From Fictibacillus solisalsi (lineage in GTDB: Bacteria; Bacillota; Bacilli; Bacillales; Fictibacillaceae): a stretch of DNA of 64,000 bases. Each line of letters starts with the position of its first letter. Position 1 is the stretch's first letter. Where the stretch lies: positions 283,418 through 347,417 of the forward strand of contig NZ_FNHW01000001.1 of NCBI RefSeq assembly GCF_900103485.1, in the 5' to 3' direction. The notes below the pieces were generated by a model. That model was not told the DNA's origin. It was given only the letters and a program-made list of their open reading frames with translations, and made no database searches. Both the position numbers and the translations under genes were made by a program. Positions 51,290-61,311 of the stretch are shown in pieces.

Positions 51290-52062
51290 TTCTTTTTCTT
51301 GCGGGAACGAGTGATGCACGGGAGCTTGCAATCACCATAAAAGAAGCGGGCTACCCGCTTCTTGCCACAGTGGTCACGGAAAATGCAGCGCTGGAGCTCC
51401 GAAAGAATGGATTGAATGTACATACGGGCCGGCTCAATCAAGAGGAAATCGGAAATTTTATTGAACAGTACGGCGTTACGATGGTAGTGGATGCGTCCCA
51501 TCCGTTTGCCGAGGAAGCGAGCAAGAATGCGATGGCAGGGGCAAGGGAAAAAGGTGTTCTTTACCTCCGCTATGAGCGGGACCGGCAGGATTATGAGCAT
51601 AAGCATCTTCAGGCAGCCGACACGTATGAAGATGCGGCAGAAAAAGCGGGAGAGCTTGGCGGCGTTATCATGCTGACGACCGGCAGCAAGACCCTTCAGA
51701 TTTTTACCGAAAAATTGCTGCATCAGACCAATGTTACCCTGATTGCACGCATGCTGCCGAGAAAAGACAATATGGAAAAATGCGAACAGCTTGGCTTTCC
51801 GCAAAAGAATATCGTGGCCATTCAAGGGCCGTTCACAAAAGACTTCAACAAAGCTTTGTTTCAGCAGTTCAAGGTGGATGTAATGATCACCAAGGAAAGC
51901 GGCAAACAGGGAGCCGTGGATGAGAAAGTGGAAGCGGCACTCGAGATGGGGATTCAGGTGGTCATGATCAAACGGCCGAAAATCGTCTATGAAAATCAGT
52001 ACTCAAATTTTGAAGATATCTTGCAGCATATTTCGCGGGAATGGAGAGGAGTTTTAGCATGA
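51286..52062 (+). CDS. cbiJ: cobalt-precorrin-6A reductase
   Basis: 258 residues, CbiJ/CobK family: LFLAGTSDARELAITI at the N terminus, VVDASHPFAEEASKNA in the middle and VMITKESGKQGAVDEKVEAALEMGIQVVMIKRP near the end. It reduces a macrocycle double bond with NAD(P)H. It overlaps both neighbours by 4 bases, so translation is coupled. Confidence 0.94.
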   Translation: MILFLAGTSDARELAITIKEAGYPLLATVVTENAALELRKNGLNVHTGRLNQEEIGNFIEQYGVTMVVDASHPFAEEASKNAMAGAREKGVLYLRYERDRQDYEHKHLQAADTYEDAAEKAGELGGVIMLTTGSKTLQIFTEKLLHQTNVTLIARMLPRKDNMEKCEQLGFPQKNIVAIQGPFTKDFNKALFQQFKVDVMITKESGKQGAVDEKVEAALEMGIQVVMIKRPKIVYENQYSNFEDILQHISREWRGVLA

Positions 52063-52715
52063 GCATGATGGATTTTAAAACGGAGTTTAAACCAACCACG
52101 GTTCAGCCTCAGCAAATTGAAGGAAGAAGCTTTGAAATGATTGATGAAGAAATCGGCCCGCATCCTTATACGGAGGAGCAATATCCGATTGTTCGCCGTG
52201 TCATTCACGCTTCGGCGGATTTTGAGCTCGGCAAAAGCTTGGTCTTTCATCCGGACGCTGTACAGGCAGGAATCCAGGCAATCCGAGACGGCAAGAAAGT
52301 CGTGGCCGATGTGCAGATGGTTCAGGTGGGTGTGAGCAAGAACCGCATCGAAAAACACGGGGGAGAAGTGAAGGTGTACATCTCAGATCCGGATGTGATG
52401 GAAGAGGCGAAAAGGCTGAACACAACCCGTGCGATCATCTCCATGCGCAAAGCGATCAAGGAAGCGGATGGCGGCATTTTCGCCATCGGTAACGCGCCAA
52501 CTGCGCTTTTGGAGCTGATTCGTCTCGTGAAGGAAGGAGAAGCAAAGCCAGGTCTGGTGATCGGTCTGCCGGTTGGTTTCGTTTCGGCTGCAGAGTCGAA
52601 GGAAGAATTGGCGAAGCTTGATATTCCTTTTATTACGAATGTGGGCCGCAAGGGCGGAAGTACCGTTACGGTGGCCGCGCTGAATGCGATTTCCCTTCTT
52701 GCTGAACAGGTATAA
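52059..52715 (+). CDS. cbiC: cobalt-precorrin-8 methylmutase
   Basis: 218 residues from the ATG at 52059 (GGAGAGGAG upstream). CbiC/CobH hallmarks are RRVIHASADFELGKSLVFHP, with the catalytic His, VADVQMVQVGVSK and GLPVGFVSAAESKEEL. It moves the C11 methyl to C12 to give cobyrinic acid. It overlaps cbiJ by 4 bases and precedes cbiD by 2. Confidence 0.95.
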   Translation: MSMMDFKTEFKPTTVQPQQIEGRSFEMIDEEIGPHPYTEEQYPIVRRVIHASADFELGKSLVFHPDAVQAGIQAIRDGKKVVADVQMVQVGVSKNRIEKHGGEVKVYISDPDVMEEAKRLNTTRAIISMRKAIKEADGGIFAIGNAPTALLELIRLVKEGEAKPGLVIGLPVGFVSAAESKEELAKLDIPFITNVGRKGGSTVTVAALNAISLLAEQV

Positions 52716-52717
52716 CC

Positions 52718-53821
52718 ATGAAAAGCAAGACACCAGAAAAGGAAAAGAAAAACCTCCGGCAGGGCTACACGACTGGAGCCTGTGCCACGGCCGCCACTAA
52801 GGCGGCGCTGACGGCTCTTATTACTGGTGAGCCGCAGAGCGAGGCAACCATCTACCTGCCGGCCAAGAAGTTCGCCACGTTTCAGATGGACAGCTGCATC
52901 CTGAAGGGTGAATCGGTGGAAACCGGAACGATCAAGGATGCCGGTGATGATCCCGACGCGACCCACCGGGCGCTGATCAAGTCAGAGGTTTCGTGGGTAC
53001 AGGAACCCGGAATCATCCTCGACGGGGGAATTGGCGTCGGCCGGGTGACCAAGGAGGGTCTTCCGGTCGCTGTTGGCGAGGCGGCAATCAATCCGGTGCC
53101 GCGGAAAATGATCCATGAAACGGCAAAAGAGGTGCTGGAATCCTTCGGGATAAAGCAGGGCATCAAGATCGTCATCTCCGTTCCGGATGGGGAAGAAATC
53201 GCAAAGAAAACCTTAAATGGCCGGCTGGGCATTATCGGCGGCATTTCCATCCTTGGAACCCGGGGCATCGTCATCCCGTTTTCCTCTGCTGCTTACAAAG
53301 CAAGCATCGTTCAGGCGATTTCGGTTGCAAAGGCAAGCGGATGCAGGCATGTCGTCATTACGACAGGCGGACGAAGCGAGAAGTATGGTATTAAGGAATA
53401 CCCGGCATTACCGGAAGAAGCCTTCATCGAAATGGGAGACTTTGTCGGCTTTACCCTCAAGGAGTGCAAGCGGCAGGGAATGGAACGCGTTTCGATGGTC
53501 GGCATGATGGGCAAGTTTTCAAAGGTTGCACAGGGTGTCATGATGGTCCACTCCAAGAGTGCGCCGATCGACTTCAACTTTTTGGCCGGGGTAGCAGAGC
53601 GGGCTGGCGCAACGCCTGATTTGGTAGCGCAGGCCAGGGAAGCGAACACGGCTTCCCAGGTTGGTGAACTGATGGCGGCAAACGGCGTGAACGCATTTTT
53701 CGATGAGCTCTGTGCGAGTTGCTGCGAGAATGCGCTTAACGAGATAAAAGGCGGGCTGTCGGTAGCCACCAGCCTGTACACGTTAAAGGGAGAGTTTTTA
53801 GGAAAGGCGGAAGTAGAATGA
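52718..53821 (+). CDS. cbiD: cobalt-precorrin-5B C1-methyltransferase
   Basis: 367 residues. CbiD signature [18 protein letters not shown] near the N terminus and the [32 protein letters not shown] block. It uses SAM to methylate C1 in the anaerobic pathway, the diagnostic marker of that route. It overlaps cbiET by 4 bases. Confidence 0.95.
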   Translation: MKSKTPEKEKKNLRQGYTTGACATAATKAALTALITGEPQSEATIYLPAKKFATFQMDSCILKGESVETGTIKDAGDDPDATHRALIKSEVSWVQEPGIILDGGIGVGRVTKEGLPVAVGEAAINPVPRKMIHETAKEVLESFGIKQGIKIVISVPDGEEIAKKTLNGRLGIIGGISILGTRGIVIPFSSAAYKASIVQAISVAKASGCRHVVITTGGRSEKYGIKEYPALPEEAFIEMGDFVGFTLKECKRQGMERVSMVGMMGKFSKVAQGVMMVHSKSAPIDFNFLAGVAERAGATPDLVAQAREANTASQVGELMAANGVNAFFDELCASCCENALNEIKGGLSVATSLYTLKGEFLGKAEVE

Positions 53822-55020
53822 CACGTATTCAAGTAATCGGCATCGGGGATGGCGGAAGCAGCGATCTTCTTCCAAACAGCCAGCAGATGATCCAGGAAAG
53901 TGAACTGCTCATCGGCGGAGAACGGCAGCTTGCTTTTTTTCCGGAGTATGAAGGTGAGAAGCTCGTCATTAAGGGCGGATTGAAAGACCTCGCCCAGCGG
54001 CTAAAGCAGGAAGAGAAAAAGACGGTGGTGCTCGCTTCCGGTGATCCGCTTTTTTACGGGATCGGAAGCTATCTTTCCAAACACGTGGAGGTCGAGATCC
54101 ATCCGTACCTCAGTTCCGTTCAGCTGGCTTTTTCCAGGATGAACGAAAGCTGGCAGGATGCCCATGTGGTCAGTGTTCATGGCCGGAGCATGAAGGGGCT
54201 CGCACAGAAAATCGATGGACGGAAAAAGGTGGCGCTTCTCACCGATCGGGAGAATTCACCAGCGGAGATCGCCAAGTACCTCCTTCACTTTGAGATGACC
54301 GAATATACTGCATTTGTGGCGGAAAATCTCGGTGGGGCGGAAGAGCGGTGCACAGCGATGACGCTCGGGGAAATGGCATCTTGGGAAGGCTCTTCTCTGA
54401 ACGTCGTCATTTTAAAACAGGAGCAGCCGGGACCATCCTGGCATTTTGGCATTGAAGACCGTGAATTCTCACAGCGGAAGCCGGAAAAAGGGCTGATCAC
54501 GAAAAAGGAGATCCGGACGCTGAGCCTTGGTGCCCTGGCTCTTAAGGAAGCCAGCATTGTCTGGGACATTGGCATCTGTACCGGATCTGTTGCCATTGAA
54601 GCGGCTAAGCTCGCCCGTGAAGGAGCGGTATACGGCATCGAGAAGAATGAACATGATTTAGTGAACTGTTATGAAAACATGAAGAAGTTTCGTGCCGACC
54701 TGACCGTCGTGCAGGGTAAGGCTCCCGAGCGGCTTGAGGAGTTCCCTGATCCGGATGCGGTTTTTATTGGAGGAACAGCAGGGGATATGAACGGCATCCT
54801 CGATGTTTGCTGCAGCAGGCTGAAAGAAAACGGCCGGATTGTCCTGAATGCGGTAACGATCGAGAACCTCGCACAGGCGGTTGACGGCTTTAAACAGCGA
54901 AGCTATGAAACCTCCATTACGCTTGCTCAGGTGTCCAGAAGCAAGCCGATTTTAAATTTAACAAGATTCGATGCATTGAATCCGATCTATATCATAACGG
55001 CTACGAGAAAGGAAGACTAA
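53818..55020 (+). CDS. cbiET: cobalt-precorrin-7 methyltransferase/decarboxylase (fused CbiE-CbiT)
   Basis: 400 residues in two domains. CbiE (about 1-200): [24 protein letters not shown], a tetrapyrrole methylase for C5. CbiT (about 205-400): [25 protein letters not shown], a class I SAM site, methylating C15 with decarboxylation of the C12 acetate. The fusion equals CobL of the aerobic route. The GTSE-like start is one base from the cbiD overlap. Confidence 0.95.
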   Translation: MTRIQVIGIGDGGSSDLLPNSQQMIQESELLIGGERQLAFFPEYEGEKLVIKGGLKDLAQRLKQEEKKTVVLASGDPLFYGIGSYLSKHVEVEIHPYLSSVQLAFSRMNESWQDAHVVSVHGRSMKGLAQKIDGRKKVALLTDRENSPAEIAKYLLHFEMTEYTAFVAENLGGAEERCTAMTLGEMASWEGSSLNVVILKQEQPGPSWHFGIEDREFSQRKPEKGLITKKEIRTLSLGALALKEASIVWDIGICTGSVAIEAAKLAREGAVYGIEKNEHDLVNCYENMKKFRADLTVVQGKAPERLEEFPDPDAVFIGGTAGDMNGILDVCCSRLKENGRIVLNAVTIENLAQAVDGFKQRSYETSITLAQVSRSKPILNLTRFDALNPIYIITATRKED

Positions 55021-55021
55021 T

Positions 55022-55723
55022 ATGGTTGGAACATTATACGGCCTTGGCGTCGGTCCGGGAGATCCGGAGCTTTTGACCGTCAAAGCCTTTCGCAAACTGA
55101 AGGAATCCCCGGTCATCGCCTATCCGAAAAAGAGAAAAGGCACGAAAAGCTATGCCCACCGCATTGTGGATGTGTATTTGAACCAGGAGGAAAAAGAGAT
55201 GCTCGGCCTCGTGTTTCCGATGACAAAGGATCCCGTTATCCTTGAGCGCGAGTGGTCCAGCACAGTGGAGCAGGTGTACGAAAAGCTGAGCGAAGGAAAA
55301 GACGTGGCTTTTGTGACCGAAGGGGATCCTCTTTTGTACAGTACGTTTATACATATGATGAACATGATGAAAGAACGCCATCCTGATGTGGCGATCCGTA
55401 CCGTTCCCGGCATTTCCTCGATCAACGGCACGGCCTCGGCTCTCGGGCTTGCCCTTGCTGAGGGAGACGAGCATGTGGCGATCATACCTGCAAGAGACGA
55501 CTATGAAACCATGAAAAAAGCGATTGTGGAAAACGACTGCATCTTTTTCATCAAAGTCGCCAAGGTCATGCCGCTCATGCTGAAGATCCTGCGTGAACTG
55601 GATCTGATGGATAAGGCGCAGGTGGTAACGAAGGTCACGTCAGAGGATGAAGTCATCTGGGATATCAACGAGCTCGATCATGCTGAGCTTGAATACTTAA
55701 CATTGATGGTGGTGAGAAAATAA
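55022..55723 (+). CDS. cbiL: cobalt-precorrin-2 C20-methyltransferase
   Basis: 233 residues, tetrapyrrole methylase: GLGVGPGDPELLTVKA at the N terminus, VTEGDPLLYSTFIHM, PGISSINGTASALGLALAEGDEHVAIIPA. It adds the C20 methyl that is lost on ring contraction. Its last base is shared with the cbiF start (TAATG). Confidence 0.95.
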   Translation: MVGTLYGLGVGPGDPELLTVKAFRKLKESPVIAYPKKRKGTKSYAHRIVDVYLNQEEKEMLGLVFPMTKDPVILEREWSSTVEQVYEKLSEGKDVAFVTEGDPLLYSTFIHMMNMMKERHPDVAIRTVPGISSINGTASALGLALAEGDEHVAIIPARDDYETMKKAIVENDCIFFIKVAKVMPLMLKILRELDLMDKAQVVTKVTSEDEVIWDINELDHAELEYLTLMVVRK

Positions 55724-56496
55724 TGAAGGTAACAATTATTGGAGCGGGCCCTGGGGATCCGGATTTGATTACGGTTAAAGGGCTGAAGGCGATGCAGGAG
55801 GCGGATGTCGTCATGTACGCCGATTCCCTCGTGAGCGAGGAACTGATTCAGCGGGCAGGTGACCATGCAGAAATCATCAAAACAGCCGGGATGCATCTGG
55901 AAGAGATGGTGGAGTCCATGGCTTCTTTTGTAAAGGAAGGAAAAAAGGTTGCGCGTGTGCATACCGGGGATCCTGCCGTTTACGGGGCAACCCTCGAGCA
56001 GATCACGCTCCTAAAAGAAAGGAACATTGAGGTGGACATCATTCCCGGTGTGAGTTCTGTATTCGCATCGGCTGCAGCGGTTGGAGCTGAACTGACGGTT
56101 CCTGATTTGACCCAGACGGTGATTTTAACGAGGGCAGAAGGGCGCACGAAAATGCCGGAGCGGGAAAAGTTGAAGGATCTCGCAAGCCATCATTGCACCG
56201 TTGCCCTGTTCTTGAGCGCGACGTTAACGAAGAAGATCGTCAACGAGTTTTACGCAGCTGGATGGAGCGAGGACACACCGGTGGCTGCGGTTTATAAGGC
56301 AACCTGGCCGGACCAGAAAATCGTACGGACGACGCTCGAGCATCTGGACGAGGACCTGAAGAACAACGGCATGCGCAAGCAGGTGATGATCCTTGCGGGC
56401 TGGGCACTCGATGAAAACATCCACGAAAAAGACTTCCGCTCCAAGCTCTATGACAAGACCTTCACTCACGGTTTCCGAAAAGGGGTACCGTCATGA
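55723..56496 (+). CDS. cbiF: cobalt-precorrin-4 C11-methyltransferase
   Basis: 257 residues, tetrapyrrole methylase: IGAGPGDPDLITVKG, HTGDPAVYGATLEQ, PGVSSVFASAAAVGAELTVPD. CbiF of B. megaterium gave the first structure of this methylase family, and length and motifs agree. It methylates C11. It overlaps cbiG by 4 bases. Confidence 0.95.
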   Translation: MKVTIIGAGPGDPDLITVKGLKAMQEADVVMYADSLVSEELIQRAGDHAEIIKTAGMHLEEMVESMASFVKEGKKVARVHTGDPAVYGATLEQITLLKERNIEVDIIPGVSSVFASAAAVGAELTVPDLTQTVILTRAEGRTKMPEREKLKDLASHHCTVALFLSATLTKKIVNEFYAAGWSEDTPVAAVYKATWPDQKIVRTTLEHLDEDLKNNGMRKQVMILAGWALDENIHEKDFRSKLYDKTFTHGFRKGVPS

Positions 56497-57620
56497 CCTA
56501 TCTTCTCGAAGAAAAAGTGGAGCCGCCGATTAAGACGTTCCATGATTATGCGCTCGTTGCGATCACCAAGCATGGCGTGACCCTGGCAAGAGAGCTGCAG
56601 AAAACGTTTGGTGGGACAGATTTGTATTACATGAAAAAGTTTGAAAAGGGCGATGAAGCAGAAAAGAACATTCAACTGTTTGAAGGCAGTGTGCGCTTGC
56701 TCCTGCCTTCTCTTTTCAAACACTACAAAGGCATCATCCTCATTATTTCGTTGGGTGCGGTCGTCCGCATGATCGCTCCGATCTTAAAAGACAAAAAGAC
56801 CGACCCAGGTGTCGTGGTGATCGACGATAAAGGACAGTATGTGATTTCAGTACTTTCCGGCCATCTGGGCGGGGCGAACGAGCTGACAAAAGAAGTTGCC
56901 GCACTTCTTGGTGCCCAGCCGGTTATCACCACCGCCTCCGATGTGCAAAAAACGATTCCGGTGGATCTCTTCGGCAAACGGTTTGGCTGGGAGTGGGAAT
57001 CAGCGGAAAAACTGACGCCAGTCTCCGCTTCCGTTGTCAACGAAGAGCGGGTCGCCATCGTTCAGGAGTCAGGAGAGCGCGGCTGGTGGGAGCATGACCG
57101 CCCGCTGCCGGGAAATTTCACGTGTTATTCCAAGATAGAAGAAGCATTGCAGCATGTGCATGATGCGGCACTGGTCATCACACACCGGAACCTGGAGCCG
57201 AAGGAGGAAGAGATTTTACGAAACGGAGTATTGTACCGGCCGAAAGTAATTGTGCTCGGTATGGGCTGCAACCGGGGCACCCCCGCTCAGGAAATACAGG
57301 CGGTGATCCAGGAAACGCTGGATGAGCTCGGATTCTCCATCAAAAGCGTGAAAGGAATCGCCACCATTGACCTGAAGAAAGACGAAGAAGGATTGCTCGA
57401 GACCGTATCGAAGTATAACTGGAACTTGACCTGCTTTCGTCCAGAGGAACTGAATGCCATTGATATCAAGGAGCCTTCTGAAACGGTGTACAAATACACG
57501 GGCGCTTATGGCGTGAGTGAGCCGGCAGCAAGGCTAGAGAGCGGAGCCGAAACACTGGAACTGGTAAAAAAGAAATCCGGAAACGTGACGATTTCTGTTG
57601 CGGTTATTCCATTTCAATAG
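56493..57620 (+). CDS. cbiG: cobalt-precorrin-5A hydrolase
   Basis: 375 residues. N-terminal CbiG domain (YALVAITKHGVTLARELQ, ISLGAVVRMIAPILKDKKTDPGVVVIDDKGQYVISVLSGHLGGAN) and C-terminal CbiG_C (VLGMGCNRGTPAQEIQAVIQETL). It opens the delta-lactone and releases acetaldehyde, a step found only in the anaerobic route. Confidence 0.95.
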   Translation: MTYLLEEKVEPPIKTFHDYALVAITKHGVTLARELQKTFGGTDLYYMKKFEKGDEAEKNIQLFEGSVRLLLPSLFKHYKGIILIISLGAVVRMIAPILKDKKTDPGVVVIDDKGQYVISVLSGHLGGANELTKEVAALLGAQPVITTASDVQKTIPVDLFGKRFGWEWESAEKLTPVSASVVNEERVAIVQESGERGWWEHDRPLPGNFTCYSKIEEALQHVHDAALVITHRNLEPKEEEILRNGVLYRPKVIVLGMGCNRGTPAQEIQAVIQETLDELGFSIKSVKGIATIDLKKDEEGLLETVSKYNWNLTCFRPEELNAIDIKEPSETVYKYTGAYGVSEPAARLESGAETLELVKKKSGNVTISVAVIPFQ

Positions 57621-57641
57621 AAAAAACTGGAGATGAAGAGC

Positions 57642-59018
57642 ATGAGCGAACGAAGAATTGTAATCGCCGGGACAGGGAGCGGTGTAGGGAAAACCACGCT
57701 GACCATCGGCCTGATGAGCGCTTTGCAGAAGCGGGGCTATGAAGTACAGGGCTTCAAGTGCGGGCCGGATTACATCGATCCGACATATCATACGGCAGTC
57801 ACCGGCCGGGTCTCCCGGAACCTCGACAGCTGGATGCTGCCAGAGAATGTCGTGAAAGAGGTGTTCAAAAGGGGAAGCGAGGGCGCAGACATTTCCATCA
57901 TCGAGGGCGTAATGGGCTTTTATGATGGAAAAGACCCAAGATCCAACCGAGGAAGTACAGCGGAAATCGGTATGATCACTGAGAGTCCGGTTCTGCTCGT
58001 CGTCAATTGTGCGAGCATGGCGAGAAGCGCGGCCGCGATTGTCAAAGGCTTTCAGATGCTCGCCGAGGGACCGAACATCGTGGGTGTCATCGCCAACCAG
58101 GTGGGTTCGAAAGGCCACTTTGAACTGGTGAAAACCGCGATTGAACAGGAATGCGATGTGCCGGTCATCGGGTATCATGAGCGGAACGAGGAGCTCTACA
58201 TCCCCGAACGCCATCTGGGATTGATTCCGTCCATCGAGCGCGGCGACCTGGACCCGTTTTTTCAGAAGCTCGGGACACTCGTTGAAGCCACGATCGATCT
58301 TGATCACCTCATGAAAGTGGCGGAAGCGCCTCGGATTGAAGTGGTAGCCCAAGGCTCCCTTTTTCAAAAAAGAGAAACAGGACCTGTGAAGATTGCCGTT
58401 GCGAAGGATGCGGCCTTTAACTTTTATTATCAAGATAATCTGGATCTGCTGGAGGCATACGGTGCAGAGCTGCAGTTCTTCTCGCCGTTAAACGGAGAGA
58501 CCGTGCCACAGGATGCGCAGGGCCTTTATTTAGGCGGAGGTTTCCCGGAAGAATTTGCACAGGAGCTCGCCGAACAAACGGCGGTTCGAGCATCCGTTAA
58601 AGAGGCGATCGAACGCGGGGTGCCAACCCTCGCGGAGTGCGGCGGATTCATGTACCTGACCAAGGAGCTTGAAACGTCTGATGGAGAAGTGCATCAGATG
58701 GCAGGCATTATCCCGGGAAGAGCAGTCATGCATACGAAGCGGGTGGCGCTCGGCTACCGGGAGATCAAAGGCAAATCCGGCAACTATCTGCTTAAAGAAG
58801 GCGATACGGCCAAGGGCCACGAGTTTCATTACTCCACCTTTCAAGCAGAAGAAGAGATTCCTTATGCTTTTGAGACAAAGGGCATGAGAGGGGTAAAAGA
58901 CGAAGGCTATATGAAAGGAAACCTCATCGCGGGCTATACGCATTTCCATTTCGCTTCGTTCCCGTCTATGGCTGAAAACTGGATTAAACAATGTCAGGAG
59001 AACAAACAGCATGTCTAA
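57642..59018 (+). CDS. cbiA: cobyrinic acid a,c-diamide synthase
   Basis: 458 residues from the ATG at 57642; an in-frame ATG at 57633 is too close to the GGAG. Two domains: N-terminal ATP-binding P-loop GTGSGVGKTTLTIGLM, and C-terminal glutamine amidotransferase with catalytic Cys in TLAECGGFMYL. It makes the a- and c-amides from Gln and ATP. Its end overlaps cbiP by 8 bases. Confidence 0.95.
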   Translation: MSERRIVIAGTGSGVGKTTLTIGLMSALQKRGYEVQGFKCGPDYIDPTYHTAVTGRVSRNLDSWMLPENVVKEVFKRGSEGADISIIEGVMGFYDGKDPRSNRGSTAEIGMITESPVLLVVNCASMARSAAAIVKGFQMLAEGPNIVGVIANQVGSKGHFELVKTAIEQECDVPVIGYHERNEELYIPERHLGLIPSIERGDLDPFFQKLGTLVEATIDLDHLMKVAEAPRIEVVAQGSLFQKRETGPVKIAVAKDAAFNFYYQDNLDLLEAYGAELQFFSPLNGETVPQDAQGLYLGGGFPEEFAQELAEQTAVRASVKEAIERGVPTLAECGGFMYLTKELETSDGEVHQMAGIIPGRAVMHTKRVALGYREIKGKSGNYLLKEGDTAKGHEFHYSTFQAEEEIPYAFETKGMRGVKDEGYMKGNLIAGYTHFHFASFPSMAENWIKQCQENKQHV

Positions 59019-60516
59019 GCCTTTTTCACTCATGATCCAGGGTACGCATTCGGATGCCGGAAAGAGTGTGATCACGACCGCGTTCTGCCGGATTTTCGCC
59101 CAGGACGGCCATCGAACCGCTCCGTTCAAATCCCAGAACATGGCATTGAACTCGTATGTAACGGTTGACGGCAAAGAAATCGGACGGGCACAGGGTGTCC
59201 AGGCGGAAGCATCCGGTGTGGAAGCGACGACTGATATGAATCCCATCCTCATCAAGCCGAGCCGGGAAAACGACGCGCAGATTGTCGTCCACGGCAAACC
59301 GTTTCAGAACATGAACGCATTTGACTACCGCAAGTCCTTTTATGAGATGGGGCGCGGCCTGATCAAGGGCTCGCTCGCCGCCCTCTATGAGCAGTATGAT
59401 TGTGTTGTGATTGAAGGAGCGGGAAGTCCTGCTGAGGTGAACCTGAATGACCGGGAAATCGTCAACATGTCGGTGGCCAGGATGGCTGACGCGCCCGTCA
59501 TCCTTGTCGGTGATATTGAAAAAGGCGGTGTGTTCGCGAGCCTTGTCGGTACACTTCAGCTCTTAGAGGAAAAAGACCGGGAGCGGATCATCGGGGTCAT
59601 CATCAACAAGTTCCGCGGTGATTTGTCACTGCTGAAATCCGGGCTGGACTGGTTTGAGGAATACAGCGGCAAGCCGGTCCTCGGCGTGATTCCTTACCTG
59701 CCAGGCCTAAATATCGAAGCAGAAGACTCGGTCGTTTTGCAACGCTATCGTACACAACGGGATGAAACAAAGGGCCTGGATATCGCAGTCATTCAATACC
59801 CGAGGATTTCAAACTTTACGGACATCGATCCTTTTTTTGCCGAAGACGATTGTTCGGTCCGCTTTGTCACCACTGCCGGCCAGCTCGGACAGCCTGACCT
59901 CATCATCCTGCCCGGCAGCAAGAACACCATCGAAGACCTTCTCTTTTTAAAAGAAACCGGGCTGTTTGAGAGAATCCAGAAAAGTGAAGCCAAGATCGTC
60001 GGCATCTGCGGTGGCTACCAGATGCTCGGGGTGTCGGTCAGTGATCCGGAGGCAGTGGAAACCCCGCATGAAACCGAAGCAGGGCTGTGTTTATTGCCCA
60101 TCGAAACGGTGATGGCTATCGAAAAAACAACCGTTCGGTCACAGGGAACCGCTACATTTAATGGAAAGGAATTTGACATTGAAGGCTATGAAATCCATAT
60201 GGGACGATCTTCCTCCACGGAAAGGTCTCCATTCATGGAAACCGGACATGGACTAACGGATGGGGCTAAAAGCAAGGACGAGCGCATCATCGGTACATAC
60301 TTTCACGGGTTGTTCCATAATGACGAGTTCAGGAGTACTTTATTGAATTCCATCAGAAAAGTGAAACAACAGGAAGAACAAACGGAAATTATAAGGTATA
60401 ATGACTTAAAAGAAGAAAGCTTTGATACGCTGGCTGATCATGTGCGCAAACATGTGGATCTTGCTGCGATATATAAAGAAATGGAGAGATACAGTGAGCG
60501 GCGCATGCCGGTCTAG
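59011..60516 (+). CDS. cbiP: cobyric acid synthase
   Basis: 501 residues. P-loop region IQGTHSDAGKSVITTAFCRIFAQDG, SQNMALNSYVT, and the amidotransferase Cys in IVGICGGYQMLG. It amidates b, d, e and g side chains to cobyric acid. cbiP lies here next to cbiA; the B. megaterium operon I recall has no cbiP at this point. Confidence 0.94.
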   Translation: MSKPFSLMIQGTHSDAGKSVITTAFCRIFAQDGHRTAPFKSQNMALNSYVTVDGKEIGRAQGVQAEASGVEATTDMNPILIKPSRENDAQIVVHGKPFQNMNAFDYRKSFYEMGRGLIKGSLAALYEQYDCVVIEGAGSPAEVNLNDREIVNMSVARMADAPVILVGDIEKGGVFASLVGTLQLLEEKDRERIIGVIINKFRGDLSLLKSGLDWFEEYSGKPVLGVIPYLPGLNIEAEDSVVLQRYRTQRDETKGLDIAVIQYPRISNFTDIDPFFAEDDCSVRFVTTAGQLGQPDLIILPGSKNTIEDLLFLKETGLFERIQKSEAKIVGICGGYQMLGVSVSDPEAVETPHETEAGLCLLPIETVMAIEKTTVRSQGTATFNGKEFDIEGYEIHMGRSSSTERSPFMETGHGLTDGAKSKDERIIGTYFHGLFHNDEFRSTLLNSIRKVKQQEEQTEIIRYNDLKEESFDTLADHVRKHVDLAAIYKEMERYSERRMPV

Positions 60517-60531
60517 AGAGGTGGAGTGAAG

Positions 60532-61302
60532 ATGGAGAGAGGAAAGGTGTATCTGGTAGGAGCAGGACCCGGGGATCCGAAGCTGATCACGGTGCGTGGC
60601 CTGGAATGCATTAAGGAAGCGGACGTCATTGCCTATGACCGTCTGATCAACAAGGAACTGCTGGAATACAGCAAAAACGATTGCGAGCTGATCTTTTGCG
60701 GGAAGCTGCCCGGAAAGCATGAACTGATTCAGGAACAGATTCATGATCTCCTGGTGGAAAAGGCGCTGGAAGGAAAAGTCGTCACCCGGCTAAAAGGCGG
60801 GGATCCGTTTGTGTTCGGCCGTGGCGGGGAGGAAGCGGAAATCCTCGTACAGCATGAGATTCCATTTGAAATCGTACCTGGCATCACGTCCGGCATCGCT
60901 GCACCTGCTTATGCCGGCATCCCTGTCACCCACCGTGACCATGCGGGTTCCTTTACGATCGTAACAGGACACGGACGCAAGGAAAAGGGGCAGGATTTTA
61001 TCAACTGGCGAGCGCTTGCCGAAGGAAGCGATACGATCTGTTTTTACATGGGTATCGGAAACCTGAAGCATATCTGTTCCGAGCTGATTGCACACGGAAA
61101 GCGTTCCGATACGCCGGCTGCAGTGATCGAATGGGGAACGACCGAAAATCAGCGGACCGTTACCGGAACTCTTGAAACCATATTGGAAAACGCCCAAAAA
61201 GAAAACATCACCCATCCGGCCATGGTTGTTGTCGGTGAAGTCGTAAGTATGCGCGAAAAGATCCGTTGGTTCGACCGGGTCGAAGCGGCGCTCACGAAGT
61301 AG
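60532..61302 (+). CDS. cobA: uroporphyrinogen-III C-methyltransferase (SUMT)
   Basis: 256 residues from the ATG at 60532 (GAGGTGGAG upstream). VYLVGAGPGDPKLITVRG, RLKGGDPFVFGRGGEEA and PGITSGIAAPAYAGIPVTHRD are the SUMT markers. It makes precorrin-2 from uro'gen III by two SAM methylations. The oxidase and chelatase parts of CysG are absent, so sirohydrochlorin formation needs another gene. In B. megaterium this gene is also named cysG(A). Confidence 0.94.
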   Translation: MERGKVYLVGAGPGDPKLITVRGLECIKEADVIAYDRLINKELLEYSKNDCELIFCGKLPGKHELIQEQIHDLLVEKALEGKVVTRLKGGDPFVFGRGGEEAEILVQHEIPFEIVPGITSGIAAPAYAGIPVTHRDHAGSFTIVTGHGRKEKGQDFINWRALAEGSDTICFYMGIGNLKHICSELIAHGKRSDTPAAVIEWGTTENQRTVTGTLETILENAQKENITHPAMVVVGEVVSMREKIRWFDRVEAALTK

Positions 61303-61311
61303 GAGGGACAG